Source: Planctomycetaceae bacterium
Lineage (GTDB): Bacteria; Planctomycetota; Planctomycetia; Planctomycetales; Planctomycetaceae
Length of the DNA: 45,353 nucleotides
Assembly (NCBI GenBank): GCA_020426515.1
Contig: JAGQPW010000027.1
Location: 1-45,353 of the forward strand
Direction: 5' to 3'
Shown here: positions 1-9,165 of the stretch, in pieces
Layout: every line of letters begins with the position of its first letter
How positions within the stretch are numbered: position 1 is the stretch's first letter
Translations under genes and position numbers: made by a program
The notes under the pieces: model-generated
What the model was told of the DNA's origin: nothing
The model's input: only the letters and a program-made list of their open reading frames with translations
Database searches by the model: none

Positions 1-1074
1 TTTCATTTGTGTGACATCAGGCAAATTAATGATGGCCTGTCGTTCACGCACGGTGGCTCCTTCTTCAATTGCAGCCGAGTCGCTGCCACCACGGCGCGAA
101 TTGCTGGAGAGGTTGGCGTAGACCACTTCACCGTCTTGTGGAGCACGCAATGTGCAGGCCTGGATCTGCTTCACGAATCGCTCGTGTCGCTCTCGTTCAA
201 CGCTGGCGGTCAGATCGCGGGCTTCGACATCCTTCTCGAATTGAGTGACGGCCGACTTGGCCTTCAACTTCACGCGGGCGAGTTCTCGTTCAAGTTCCTT
301 GGCGTTGGCCTTCAGCTCTTCAATGGTGCGGCGGAACGAAAACTCCGTCAGCACTTTCAATTCTTCCTTGGAACCTTCCAGTTTGAGTTCGGCCTGCTTC
401 ACCGCAATACGGGCCGCTTCGAGGTCGTTTTGCGTGCGGTAGCCTTTGCGAACCTGTTCTTTAACGAAGTCCATGTTCTCCTGGGCACGCAGCAACTCTT
501 CCTCGTTCAATGCAACGTTTCCCGAGAGCTGCTTTTGCTGCTGGGGATATTCCCCCTGCTCATATTTATCGAGGTCCAGCAGGGCCAGTTTCCATTTCAG
601 CTCGGCTGCCGCAATGTCGCTCTCGTTCTGCGTCTTTTGAATTTCGAGCGATTCCCGCGACTGAGCCAGGGCGGCATCGGCCTGTGTGACCGTGATTTCC
701 TGCTGCTTGGCTTTTTCGGTCAGCGCCGAGGCATCCAGTTCGCAGACCACATCTCCCGTCTTGACGCGCGTCCCTTCGGGAACCAGCGAGATAATCGTCG
801 TGCTGCCTTCGACCTGACAGCTCAGCGTGGCATTGCGACGGGAATCGAGATGTCCCTGCACATTCAGGCTGATCACAAATGGCCCACGTGTCGCGCGGTC
901 GAGTACGTATGTACCGGCACCGGGCGCAGAGGCGCTCCGCAGCCCAAGCGAGGTCAGAAGACCATCACTCCCCAAGCCGGCTAAAACCGCTCCCCCGATG
1001 ATCGCCATCAGGAACAGCAACAGCAGTATCTTCAGGAGACTGAAGCCGGATTTGGGCTGGCGCGTCGCTTGCAT
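1..1074 (-). CDS. HlyD-type efflux periplasmic adaptor (partial, C-terminus outside window)
   Basis: This is the membrane-fusion (periplasmic adaptor) subunit of a tripartite efflux pump or exporter. It starts at 1074 and is open to the window edge, so 358 codons are visible and the C-terminus is missing. A basic N-terminus is followed by a membrane anchor (about residues 12-38), then a first biotinyl/lipoyl-like half (a stretch around VEGSTTIISLVPEGTRV), a long Glu/Lys/Ala-rich coiled-coil hairpin, and the second lipoyl half (LRAPQDGEVVYAN). That order is diagnostic of HlyD/AcrA-like adaptors. A GGAAGA Shine-Dalgarno lies six bases before the ATG. The gene overlaps the end of the upstream TolC-like gene by 110 bases, so the two are very likely co-translated partners. 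The inner-membrane pump (ABC or RND) is expected outside the window. Confidence 0.88.
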   Translation of the reverse strand, partial: MQATRQPKSGFSLLKILLLLFLMAIIGGAVLAGLGSDGLLTSLGLRSASAPGAGTYVLDRATRGPFVISLNVQGHLDSRRNATLSCQVEGSTTIISLVPEGTRVKTGDVVCELDASALTEKAKQQEITVTQADAALAQSRESLEIQKTQNESDIAAAELKWKLALLDLDKYEQGEYPQQQKQLSGNVALNEEELLRAQENMDFVKEQVRKGYRTQNDLEAARIAVKQAELKLEGSKEELKVLTEFSFRRTIEELKANAKELERELARVKLKAKSAVTQFEKDVEARDLTASVERERHERFVKQIQACTLRAPQDGEVVYANLSSNSRRGGSDSAAIEEGATVRERQAIINLPDVTQMK

Positions 1075-3607
1075 CGTTGTTCTTCCGATAGATCGAATCG
1101 TCCCACATGCCATCGGGACCAATCTCCATGGTACCCATATCGCGGTAGATATTCAGGCGATTCCGTTCGTAATCGATCCAGTTTTGCAGCAAGGCATTCT
1201 GGTTCTGCAGAATCGCGTTCAATGCGTTTAACAGGTTGTTACCCTGCAAACCGCTACGTCCCTGGCTGGCCACGCTTTGACGCGGATCGACCGGGGCATT
1301 CGACTCATTGACAGCCGAGTCGTATTGTAGGGCGGCAAGTCGCACTGCACGGCGAGAAGTTTCCAGATTCCGTCGCAAAACGACCAGCTGACGCCAGTCT
1401 CGACGCACCTGTTGTTTGACCAGGTCTTCCGCGAGCATGTAGGCACGGCGGGCACGCTGATAATTGATCAGCGACTCCCGGTAGTTGTTACGTTCCTGAA
1501 TCTGGTCCAGTGGCGTGGTAAACTGAATGCCAGCCCGCAGTTGGCTGTTCTCTCCACTGAAATTGAAGGGGCGGTTACCACCGGAATTGCGAAAGTTTCC
1601 ACTGACGACCAGATCGATGGCTGCCTGCAGGCGATTGGCGGCAATTTCCACGTCACGGCGGGAGTCCATGACCTCCGCCCGGGCATTCATCAGGTCGAGA
1701 CGATTTTCCAGGGCATTTCGGACAACTTGCTCGACAGACATCTCAAATGGGATGACATCGATCAGTTCGATTCGCAAGCTCACCTGCACCACGGCAAGAT
1801 TCTGCATCAGCCGCAGCAGGTCTTCTCGCATCAGGTTGATACCTTCGTAAGCCGCCTGCCGCGTTTCCAGCGTCACATCGTCCGATGCGAGCAATTTGAC
1901 ATAACCTGTCTGGGCCTGATGGATCTCGTCCATATCCAGCTTGGCACGCTCGTAGAGAAAGCGTGCACGATCCATTGCCGCCGTAAACTGCTGGCGTTCG
2001 TCTTCAGTCGGGAGTTCCGCCAGACGTCTGGGAATGGCCTGCTCCACACGTTCCAGGTCTTGCCCGACGAGTTCCAATCCCTGGATTCTCGCGCGGTTCT
2101 GCAGCTTGCTGAACTCAACGATCGTCTGACGAAGAATCTCCAGTTTGGGATCAGCATCGTCCAGCTGCCCCCAGACCTCCACGAATGCTTCGGCATCCGT
2201 TTCCAACTGCGTCAGCTGAGTCGAGATGATTTCGAACGGGGCCAGCATGCGGTCGTTAATGGTGAGCACCATGTCCGGCGGCAGCCCCAGTTGAATCTTG
2301 AATGAGTCCAGGGTGTCCTGGTATGCACGTTCCAATCCACGCAGCCTGTTGATGGACGATGCCAGACTGGCCTGCAGCTGCAGGACGTCGAGCGTTGCCA
2401 CTTCAGTCCGCAAACTCTGGATCATGGAATTGATTGCAGTTTGAAACTCCACATCATTGGAAAGGTTTCGCAAAATCTCGACCTGCTGATCCGTAATCGT
2501 CCCGCGCCACAGAATACGCTTCAGGTCCGGGCGATAGGTGATCTGTTGACTCACTTCCGGCGGAAAGACCAGTCCCGGTGGCAGGGCGACGAGGTCGGCT
2601 CCGGCAAAACGAGAGTTGCGGGTGGCTTCTGCCAGCAGTCGGTCAACCTGCCGCTCCAGTCGCCAGATATTGCCCTGTTCGTTGCGGATCGACTGTGTCT
2701 GGAGCAGCAGACCCAGAAATCCACCGGTGTTTGCACCGACGGTATCGGTGAAAAACTGCTGGCGGAATCGCGCCAGCTCGCGAATCTGGTACAGCAGAGT
2801 CCGTTCCACCTGCGTCAGCGACTCCAGTCCAACTTTGCGACCGGCGCCAATCAGCAGGGGCTGCGTGATCGAATACGAGAGCAGGGATGCCGACTGCGTC
2901 TGATTGCCTCCGGAGAACAGCCACAATGTGTTGTTCGCCAGTTCAAGAGTCAGCTGCGTACCCGCCGGAAGCAACTGGGATAGACCGGCTGCGGCCCCGG
3001 CAGCGACGGAATCGGCGCCACCTTCCGGGCTGATGCTGGCTGTCGCTCCGCCGTTCGCCTCGGAACTGTTGTTGATCAGATATCGGACGCCGAACTGAAA
3101 CCGTTCGAACGTGACATCCAATGCCGCCAGATACACGTTCTCCAGTTGTGTCTGATAGTCACGATTGTGGATCAGAGACAGCTCAACAGCGTCCGGCAGT
3201 GTCAGGTTCTCGACTGCCGCTACCGGTTCCAGATAGTCGCCGGTCAACGGGTCAACCAGGTCCGACCGGATGCCGAACTGGGCCAGCCATTGTGGATTCT
3301 CCACACTCATCAGGTCGCCGAACTTGTGCCAGCCCTTATAGCCTTGCCAGCCATCGACCCAGTGCATGAAGGTGTGTGCCGCCGGGTCATCTGGCGGTAG
3401 TGGACTGTGGTCGGGATTGGACGGATCGTAGAACCGGCTCTGAGGATCAGGCTCAATGTCCACGCGAGGCAAGGTCCACCGCGGGTCATTCAGCTTTTCG
3501 GCGACGGCGTCGTATACATCCGTGTCGGCCTGATGACGCCAAAACTGCCGGGTGCACCCGGTTGGCAGCAGGAACGTCACGGCCAGCAACAGCCTCAACG
3601 CTCTCAT
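965..3607 (-). CDS. Long TolC-family outer membrane efflux lipoprotein
   Basis: An outer-membrane channel component of an efflux or secretion system, 880 aa. I start it at 3607, not at the longer in-frame start 3688, because this ATG gives a lipoprotein signal peptide with lipobox LPTGC (Cys about residue 18). Two TolC-type repeats are visible. The first begins near LPDAVELSLIHNRDYQ (about residue 140) and includes a GAGR turn and long helices. The second begins near MSVEQVVRNALENRLDL (about residue 640) and ends with a helical pair about LQNWIDYERNRLNIYRD. Between them lies a roughly 180-residue extra helical region. TolC/OprM proteins are usually 420-500 aa, so this one is nearly double. 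It is followed by the HlyD-like adaptor with which it overlaps. Confidence 0.85.
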   Translation of the reverse strand: MRALRLLLAVTFLLPTGCTRQFWRHQADTDVYDAVAEKLNDPRWTLPRVDIEPDPQSRFYDPSNPDHSPLPPDDPAAHTFMHWVDGWQGYKGWHKFGDLMSVENPQWLAQFGIRSDLVDPLTGDYLEPVAAVENLTLPDAVELSLIHNRDYQTQLENVYLAALDVTFERFQFGVRYLINNSSEANGGATASISPEGGADSVAAGAAAGLSQLLPAGTQLTLELANNTLWLFSGGNQTQSASLLSYSITQPLLIGAGRKVGLESLTQVERTLLYQIRELARFRQQFFTDTVGANTGGFLGLLLQTQSIRNEQGNIWRLERQVDRLLAEATRNSRFAGADLVALPPGLVFPPEVSQQITYRPDLKRILWRGTITDQQVEILRNLSNDVEFQTAINSMIQSLRTEVATLDVLQLQASLASSINRLRGLERAYQDTLDSFKIQLGLPPDMVLTINDRMLAPFEIISTQLTQLETDAEAFVEVWGQLDDADPKLEILRQTIVEFSKLQNRARIQGLELVGQDLERVEQAIPRRLAELPTEDERQQFTAAMDRARFLYERAKLDMDEIHQAQTGYVKLLASDDVTLETRQAAYEGINLMREDLLRLMQNLAVVQVSLRIELIDVIPFEMSVEQVVRNALENRLDLMNARAEVMDSRRDVEIAANRLQAAIDLVVSGNFRNSGGNRPFNFSGENSQLRAGIQFTTPLDQIQERNNYRESLINYQRARRAYMLAEDLVKQQVRRDWRQLVVLRRNLETSRRAVRLAALQYDSAVNESNAPVDPRQSVASQGRSGLQGNNLLNALNAILQNQNALLQNWIDYERNRLNIYRDMGTMEIGPDGMWDDSIYRKNNDASDAPAQIRLQSPEDTAVAVPDGDHRGSGFSRLGE

Positions 3608-4180
3608 AGGACACCACCCCCCCGGGGATCCTGCCCGAGAGCGGAATCGAGTGCGAAAGGACGGGAGTGGCGGGAACGCTCCGGGCATTCGTCAGGGTGA
3701 GGTTTCTTGGGTGGGCGGATACCGAGGCAGGTTCACAGCGGAGGTGTCACGCTGGCGAAGTGGACCAGCGTGTCTCTTCATACTTCGGACCTCAGAGATG
3801 GCAGGCTGTATCGATTTCGACGACTTTGCCGGTGATTCCGGTTGTATAGGCTCTCGGTGATGCAGTACGCGGGTGAGGCATCCCGAGAAATGAGGCATCC
3901 GAACGAGATTTCCGATTGGGCTGGTCGTCATTTTCAGAATAATCAGAACCGACACTGCCAATTACCCGGCTTTGTTGTCTTTCCTGTAATCCCCAGACAT
4001 CCTGTTTGCCCGTTCGGTGCCATGTTTAGGGCGAAGGAGTCTACTCCGCGCCCGCCTTGATCCCTGTGGGGCAGGTGGTCGCGTGTTCCCAGCTCCGGTG
4101 AATGACCTATTCGCCGAGGATGTTCTCCACGTCCCCAACGTTGGAGACCCCCCTAGTTCCCAATCAGCAGGAGAAATTGG
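3608..4180. other. Intergenic region between divergent genes (573 bp)
   Basis: This gap separates the leftward efflux genes from the rightward small Arg-rich gene and must hold promoters for both. I see no convincing gene. An 89-codon leftward ORF (3692-3961) has a composition unlike a real protein and no Shine-Dalgarno. The stretch around 3890-3990 is more AT-rich than its surroundings and could hold the leftward promoter, but no clear -35/-10 pair stands out. A good ribosome binding site (AGGAGA, about 4171-4176) precedes the ATG at 4181. Confidence 0.5.
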
Positions 4181-4537
4181 ATGGCAACCACATTGGCAGA
4201 ACCCGTCGTGCAGGTCGACGAACGTCGCAAGAGCCGACGTGTCGATGACCGCCGCAAGAAGCCGACGGCCAAACGCTCAAGCGAAGAGCGGCGAAGTGAA
4301 AGTCGCCGCAAAGTCGAGCGTCGTCGGCAGATCGACCCGACCACTTGCGAACGCGACTACCAGCCGGAAGAAGTTGAATTCATGAAGGCGATGGACGACT
4401 ACAAGCGTCGCAGCGGTCGCCCCTTCCCCACCTGGAGCGAAGTTCTCGAAGTGCTCCGCGATCTCGGCTACCGCAAGACCGCCGAGCAATCGCAGACGTT
4501 TGCCGGCGTCGAAGCTGAAGCAGCTCCGATCGAATAG
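4181..4537 (+). CDS. Small Arg-rich conserved hypothetical protein
   Basis: A 118-aa protein I do not recognise by name. The N-terminal half is extremely basic, with repeated RR-dipeptide blocks (residues about 13-50, such as [15 protein letters not shown] and [10 protein letters not shown]). The C-terminal part (about residues 60-100) is predicted helical, containing [17 protein letters not shown] followed by [17 protein letters not shown], which looks like a compact conserved domain. No signal peptide or membrane segment is seen. The basic half suggests nucleic-acid or ribosome binding, but that is inference only. It has a strong Shine-Dalgarno and its own intrinsic terminator, so it is probably a monocistronic, well-expressed gene. 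Confidence 0.8.
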   Translation: MATTLAEPVVQVDERRKSRRVDDRRKKPTAKRSSEERRSESRRKVERRRQIDPTTCERDYQPEEVEFMKAMDDYKRRSGRPFPTWSEVLEVLRDLGYRKTAEQSQTFAGVEAEAAPIE

Positions 4538-4566
4538 CCAGCATTCCAAAAATTCAATCAGCAAAA

Positions 4567-4592
4567 CAGCCCGGTTCCGCCGGGCTGTTTTT
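4567..4592 (+). terminator. Rho-independent terminator
   Basis: A perfect 8-bp stem (CAGCCCGG / CCGGGCTG, arms 4567-4574 and 4580-4587) with a 5-base loop TTCCG is followed directly by five T residues and a further T-rich tract. It lies 30 bases after the stop of the small Arg-rich gene and ends its transcript before the MFS gene. Confidence 0.9.
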
Positions 4593-4630
4593 GTTTGATG
4601 ATGGAGTGAGGCCATTGCCGAATCGACGAC

Positions 4631-5932
4631 ATGCGGCCCAGTGGACTACGATTGGTCGCTGTGACCCTCTCTTCGCCCATCCGTCGACGCTGGCGATTCG
4701 CGGCCCTCTACTTCTCAGAAGGGGCCCCGATCGGGTTCATCTGGTGGGCCCTCCCGACCCGTCTCGCCGCAGAGGGGGTGTCGATCGGGCAGATTACGGC
4801 ACTCACGTCGCTGCTGGTTCTCCCGTGGACTCTCAAGTTCCTGTGGGCTCCGCTTGTTGATGCGTGTCAGACGCCTCGCTGGACCCTCCGGCACTGGATT
4901 GTCGCCGCTCAATTCGTGATGGCCGCTGCGCTCGCTCCTCTATTCTGGCTCCATCCAGCGCAGCATTTCGAGTGGCTGCGACTCACTCTGTTGATCCATT
5001 GCATTGCCGCAGCCACGCAGGACATCGCAATCGATGCCTGGTGCGTCGAATTGACCCGAGAAGAAGAACGGGGCCGCATGAACGGCTGGATGCAAACCGG
5101 CATGCTGCTGGGACGTTCGCTCCTGGGAGGTGGCGCTCTGGTGATCAGCGACTGGGGCGGACCGAAATTGGTGTATGCCCTGCTCCTGCTGGCGATCCTG
5201 CCGACTTCGCTGCTGGTGATCTTCTCTTCCGATCGCGTGATCCCTCGTCTGCGGGAATCGTGGAGCATGCACTATGTACGTCTCACCGCAGCCTTGCGGC
5301 ATCTCGTTCGTCGCCGGGTGGCGTGGCTGGGGCTCGGTTTCGCCCTCATCGCTGGAGCCGCCTTCGAAGCTCTTGGAGCGGTCCAAGGCCCCCTGCTTCT
5401 CTCGCATGGCTGGAGCGAAGCAGAAGTCGGGAGCCTGACTGCGGGCCCGATGGTCTTGCTGATGGTACTGGGAGCCTTGCTGGGCGGTCGCATGGCCGAC
5501 CGCTGGGGACACGTCCGTGTCTCCCTCGTCGCCCTGCTCTGGATTGCACTCCAGGTCACCAGCGTCGGGCTGTTACTTCTTTGGTCGGGACAGCGCGAAG
5601 TGCATCGCTTGCTCCCCCTGTTCCTGTGCGGCGAAGCACTCGGCATTGGCCTGCTGACTGCGGCGTCATATGCCCTGTTCATGGACCTGACCGATCCTCA
5701 ACTGGCCGCTACTCAATTCACGACCTACATGGCGGCCACCAACGCCTGCGAAGCCTGGGCAGGACTGCTCGTTGGTCAACTCATCGGTCGCTGGAACTAT
5801 GGCCCGGCCCTGTTGATGATGGCTGGCCTGTCACTCGTGGGGCTGGCGTTCCTGCTGCAGATCCCTACGGCACTGCAGGCAGATCGTGGACTGGCTCGCC
5901 CCGCATCTGTCCCGCCATGTGATCGAGAATAA
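4631..5932 (+). CDS. AmpG-like MFS transporter
   Basis: A polytopic inner-membrane permease of 433 aa with about 12 hydrophobic segments. The motif ATQDIAIDAWCVE (about residues 137-149) matches the signature of the AmpG/acetyl-CoA-transporter branch of the major facilitator superfamily, and GGRMADRWGHVRVS (about residue 285) is the MFS loop 2-3-type motif in the second half. AmpG proteins import muropeptides (GlcNAc-anhydroMurNAc peptides) for cell-wall recycling, but other members of this branch carry different solutes, so the substrate is not certain. The 3' end overlaps the convergent alpha/beta hydrolase gene by 68 bases. No beta-lactamase or recycling gene is adjacent. Confidence 0.8.
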   Translation: MRPSGLRLVAVTLSSPIRRRWRFAALYFSEGAPIGFIWWALPTRLAAEGVSIGQITALTSLLVLPWTLKFLWAPLVDACQTPRWTLRHWIVAAQFVMAAALAPLFWLHPAQHFEWLRLTLLIHCIAAATQDIAIDAWCVELTREEERGRMNGWMQTGMLLGRSLLGGGALVISDWGGPKLVYALLLLAILPTSLLVIFSSDRVIPRLRESWSMHYVRLTAALRHLVRRRVAWLGLGFALIAGAAFEALGAVQGPLLLSHGWSEAEVGSLTAGPMVLLMVLGALLGGRMADRWGHVRVSLVALLWIALQVTSVGLLLLWSGQREVHRLLPLFLCGEALGIGLLTAASYALFMDLTDPQLAATQFTTYMAATNACEAWAGLLVGQLIGRWNYGPALLMMAGLSLVGLAFLLQIPTALQADRGLARPASVPPCDRE

Positions 5933-6893
5933 TTGGCAGGAACACGATGCCGGTGTAGTGGTCGGCGGGCAGGCAGACGTGATGATCCTCGGGAATGCCG
6001 GCGGCTTCGACCAGTGACCGGACGTTGTCGATGGGGACCACATCGTCGTACAGACCGGAGTACACAAATGTCGTCTCGGGATTCAGTCGATGAGCCAGTC
6101 TGTTGGGTTCGATCGCCTGCGTCATCTCCCGCAGCTTCGCGTCATCAATTCCGGCTCGCTCCAGTCGCTCGCGGACCTTGGCGGCATCTTTCTTGCCACT
6201 CTTCACGATCGAATACAGGTCACCGCCAGCGAGGGTAATGAATACCGATTCGTAGCAGGTGTCGAGGGCTCCCGCAGTAGAGGCAACGAACCCGCCCAGA
6301 CTGGTTCCCTGCAGACTGATGGCATCCCTGCTGACTCCGGGCAGTACAGAGACGGCATCGAGTGCCCGCCGTGCATCGGACACTCCCTGCAATAGCGATG
6401 GCAGCATTTCTTCGGCCTTGATGTCCCCTTTTCCAACTCGCCGCACACCATAGCCGGGCAATTGCAACAGGAACGCATGAATGCCGCGCTGACGAAAACC
6501 TCTGGCAAACAACCGACCGACCGGCATGCTGCGTCCCGATTCGTGAATCACAATCACGGCCGGAGCGTTGGCAATGGCCCCCTCAGCATCGCGCACCACG
6601 TACCATTCGAGCGCCACCAGATCGTTGACCTGGTCGCCTTGAGGCAGCGCCGACGGAAACCGCACCAGGGCGTCCCCGTGCCCATCGACAGCATTTTGCA
6701 CTGTGACCTGAAACGGACCCGGCTTCCAGCACAGGCCATTCAGGCACAGTTGCGCATCTGCGATGTTGTCCTGCTCAGGGGTGAGTGAATCCTTCGTGCT
6801 GAATGTCACCCCAATCGGCAGGGCCTCTGCCCCGTGTGCTGTGGCGACAGTAAATCCAACGAGGAGAGCAGGCAGCCAGGCCCGTATCGACAT
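5865..6893 (-). CDS. Secreted alpha/beta hydrolase
   Basis: A 342-aa alpha/beta-hydrolase-fold enzyme with a cleavable signal peptide (about residues 1-21, ending AHGA), so it probably acts in the periplasm. The nucleophile elbow GTSLGG places the catalytic Ser at residue 198. Asp283 or Asp284 (YSGLYDDVVP) and His312 (ADHYTG) are the likely remaining triad members, and HESGR near residue 117 fits the oxyanion region. The substrate is unknown; acetyl-xylan-esterase or dienelactone-hydrolase-like relatives are possible. It starts two bases after the hemA stop codon, so it is translationally coupled to hemA, although no functional link to heme synthesis is evident. Its end overlaps the convergent MFS gene. 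Confidence 0.85.
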   Translation of the reverse strand: MSIRAWLPALLVGFTVATAHGAEALPIGVTFSTKDSLTPEQDNIADAQLCLNGLCWKPGPFQVTVQNAVDGHGDALVRFPSALPQGDQVNDLVALEWYVVRDAEGAIANAPAVIVIHESGRSMPVGRLFARGFRQRGIHAFLLQLPGYGVRRVGKGDIKAEEMLPSLLQGVSDARRALDAVSVLPGVSRDAISLQGTSLGGFVASTAGALDTCYESVFITLAGGDLYSIVKSGKKDAAKVRERLERAGIDDAKLREMTQAIEPNRLAHRLNPETTFVYSGLYDDVVPIDNVRSLVEAAGIPEDHHVCLPADHYTGIVFLPIILDHMAGQMRGEPVHDLPAVP

Positions 6894-6895
6894 GA

Positions 6896-8176
6896 TCAGT
6901 CCTTCAGATGGAACAGCCGCTTGATGGCATCGAGTAACCCGTGAGGAGTCCCCTCTTTCGCTTCGACTCGCAAGGTTTCCAGCGGCGGATGCAGCAACTT
7001 GTTCACGATTCGCTGAATCGTGCGTTCAATGGCGTCCCGATCCTCTCCCGCCAGATGGGGCAGTTTGCGGTACAGCAGTTCCAGTTCCTGACGGCTGATT
7101 TCATGCCAGTGCTCCCGCAGCCGCTTGATGATTGGCCCGGTCGCCTTGTGATACACATCCTGCATAAAGCGATCAGTTTCCTCGGAAATGATCGCACGAG
7201 CTTTTTCGACTTCGCGCGTTCGCAGTCGACGGTTCTTGTCGCACGTCGCCTCGAGATCGTCGATGTCGTACAAGAATACGCTGTCATCGATCTGTCCAAT
7301 CGCTGGGGCAAAGTCACGCGGGGCGCCCAAGTCGAGAATGAAGACCGGTTTGGCTCCTGTCTGCTTGCGGACCTTGCGAAACAGTTCCGCCTGTACGACT
7401 GGTTCGGAAGCCCCCGTTGTGCCGACGATCACATCGGCCTCGGGAAGCAGCAATTCGAGGTCGGACCAGGGCCGTGGTTCGCCGCCGAATTCTGCGGCCA
7501 GCGGCATGGCCCGTTCCATGCTCCGATTGCAGATGACAATCCGCCGGACCCCTTCGTCTTTGAGGTAACGCAGCGTCTCCGTGGCCATTTCTCCGGCCCC
7601 CAGCACGAGGACGGTCTTGTCGTCGAAGCGGTCGAAGATGCTTTTTGCGAACTCTCCCACCGCGACGCTGGCAATGGAAATGCGACCTTCAACCAGCTTG
7701 GTTTCCGTTCGCACTCGGCTGGAAACCAGCAGTGCCCGTTGAAACAGGGAATTCGTCAGCGGCCCGTTGGCTTCAGTCCGCGTTGCCAGTTCGTAGGCCT
7801 GTTTGACCTGACTGACGATTTGCGTTTCGCCCAGCACCATGCTGTCGATACTCGACGCCACTTCAAACAGATGCCGCACTGCTGCCGGTCCCGATTCTTC
7901 AAGCAGATCGCTGAAGAAGTCCTGTAGCGGTACCTTGTGGAATTCCGCAAAGAAACTGGCCAGCTGCCCGCGCGAAGGGGCATCGAGAGCATCTTCCTGA
8001 GCGGCGTAAATCTCCACCCGATTGCATGTGGAAATGACCACATGTTCGCTGTTGGGGAACCGCTCACGCAGGGCGTCGTATGCGCGCATCAGTGTCTCTT
8101 CCGTCGAAAATGCGAGTCGTTCACGAATCGCAAGATCGGCAGTCTGATGGTTGCAGTAGACAACCTGCAGGTTCAT
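6896..8176 (-). CDS. hemA: Glutamyl-tRNA reductase
   Basis: Catalyses NADPH-dependent reduction of glutamyl-tRNA(Glu) to glutamate-1-semialdehyde, the committed step of C5-pathway tetrapyrrole synthesis. The catalytic Cys sits in STCNRVEIY (Cys51 from the chosen start). The family motif SSIDSMVLGETQI, the NADPH-binding GAGEMA and the C-terminal helical dimerisation domain are all present. I chose the ATG at 8176 because MNLQVVYCNHQTADLAIRERLAFS-type starts are where this family begins. In-frame ATGs at 8221 and 8248 would add 15 or 24 unconserved residues, and the latter would overlap the upstream ccsA-like gene. No start has a good Shine-Dalgarno. It lies downstream of a HemX/CcsA-type membrane protein, the same pairing as in the Bacillus hemAX operon. 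Confidence 0.95.
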   Translation of the reverse strand: MNLQVVYCNHQTADLAIRERLAFSTEETLMRAYDALRERFPNSEHVVISTCNRVEIYAAQEDALDAPSRGQLASFFAEFHKVPLQDFFSDLLEESGPAAVRHLFEVASSIDSMVLGETQIVSQVKQAYELATRTEANGPLTNSLFQRALLVSSRVRTETKLVEGRISIASVAVGEFAKSIFDRFDDKTVLVLGAGEMATETLRYLKDEGVRRIVICNRSMERAMPLAAEFGGEPRPWSDLELLLPEADVIVGTTGASEPVVQAELFRKVRKQTGAKPVFILDLGAPRDFAPAIGQIDDSVFLYDIDDLEATCDKNRRLRTREVEKARAIISEETDRFMQDVYHKATGPIIKRLREHWHEISRQELELLYRKLPHLAGEDRDAIERTIQRIVNKLLHPPLETLRVEAKEGTPHGLLDAIKRLFHLKD

Positions 8177-8228
8177 TTCGGGAGCGCTGTCAATGGTTAG
8201 TGTTAATGGGGAGGCCGTCATTTGGGAT

Positions 8229-9068
8229 CTAGCCGGAGTGAATGCCATCGGTACTGAGTATCTTCATGATCACCAGCACCGCCAGCAGAAAACTGCAGGC
8301 CAGAACGGTTCGCCAGGCGACAATTTTCCCGGCCGGGCGACGCGTGGTCAGCAGCCAGCCGCACAGCATCGCCATCATCAGCCACATCAGGGCGTTGGCG
8401 ATGAAGTCCAGACTGGCGAGGTTGACTGGATGTGCCGAGTCGCGAGCCAGGTAGGTCATCCATAGTCCAGAAGCCATGCCGAGGGTCAGCAGTGGCACAG
8501 AAGTCACAATCAGCCACCAGTTCATCCTGTTAAGCCGCTCCAGACTAAACAGATGCAGTCCGCGTACTTCGGCCTGTTTGTGACGCAATCGGTTGTGCTG
8601 AACCAGATACATCAGCGCAGTAACCAGCGCCAATGCGACACCGCCAATGCCGAGAACCCACAGCGAAGCATGCGCCATACTCCAGTGGCGGAGCGTGCCC
8701 AGGCGGGGATTGGGACTGTTGCGGACAAACTGTGACGCCGAAACCAGCGCAAGAGCCAGTGGGAGCACAAACAGGCCGAGGGAGAACTCCAGATTCCAGA
8801 CCTGAAGTCCCAGTTGCAGAGCCACTGTCAACCAGGCGAGCACCAGAAACCAGTCGTGCGTCGACGCCAACAGCGGCGGCAATTCCGCTTGCTGACTGCG
8901 GGCCACAAGGTAACCGGTATGAGCGACGAGCCCCGCGACTGTGAATCCGACAGCGGCCAGCCGGATCGTCCGGCTGCGATACAAGAACTGCGCAACTTCC
9001 AGCAGCAACGCCATGGCGTAGCTGGCGAAAAAACAGAAGACGGTGATACGTTCCCAGTGCATGGGCAT
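8229..9068 (-). CDS. Cytochrome c assembly / HemX-like membrane protein
   Basis: A 279-aa integral membrane protein with about eight hydrophobic segments, resembling the CcsA/CcmC/HemX (cytochrome c assembly) family. Conserved-type features include a His in STHDWFLVLAW (about residue 70), a His/Trp-rich segment RHWSMAHASLWVLG (about residue 126) and a late segment PLLTLGMASGLWM. CcsA and CcmC handle heme export for cytochrome c maturation, while HemX in Bacillus modulates HemA abundance. Its position immediately before hemA favours a HemX-like role, but sequence alone does not separate the two. Start is at 9068, or the in-frame ATG at 9062. Confidence 0.85.
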   Translation of the reverse strand: MPMHWERITVFCFFASYAMALLLEVAQFLYRSRTIRLAAVGFTVAGLVAHTGYLVARSQQAELPPLLASTHDWFLVLAWLTVALQLGLQVWNLEFSLGLFVLPLALALVSASQFVRNSPNPRLGTLRHWSMAHASLWVLGIGGVALALVTALMYLVQHNRLRHKQAEVRGLHLFSLERLNRMNWWLIVTSVPLLTLGMASGLWMTYLARDSAHPVNLASLDFIANALMWLMMAMLCGWLLTTRRPAGKIVAWRTVLACSFLLAVLVIMKILSTDGIHSG

Positions 9069-9165
9069 TGTTGGATGGTCTGGATGTTGAGGCTCGCAGC
9101 TGGACTGCCAACTTGCATTTGGCGGCTCGGATCATCCGGATTCGGTGCGTGCCAAAACGTGATCT

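Noticed and set aside
7..984. 325-codon rightward ORF at the left edge
   Set aside because: It is antisense to the HlyD-type adaptor, whose coiled coil and lipoyl motifs are evident on the other strand.
1412..2305. 297-codon rightward ORF inside the TolC-type gene
   Set aside because: Antisense shadow of the TolC repeats; no family feature.
3692..3961. 89-codon leftward ORF in the first large gap
   Set aside because: No ribosome site, no recognisable domain and a random-looking composition.
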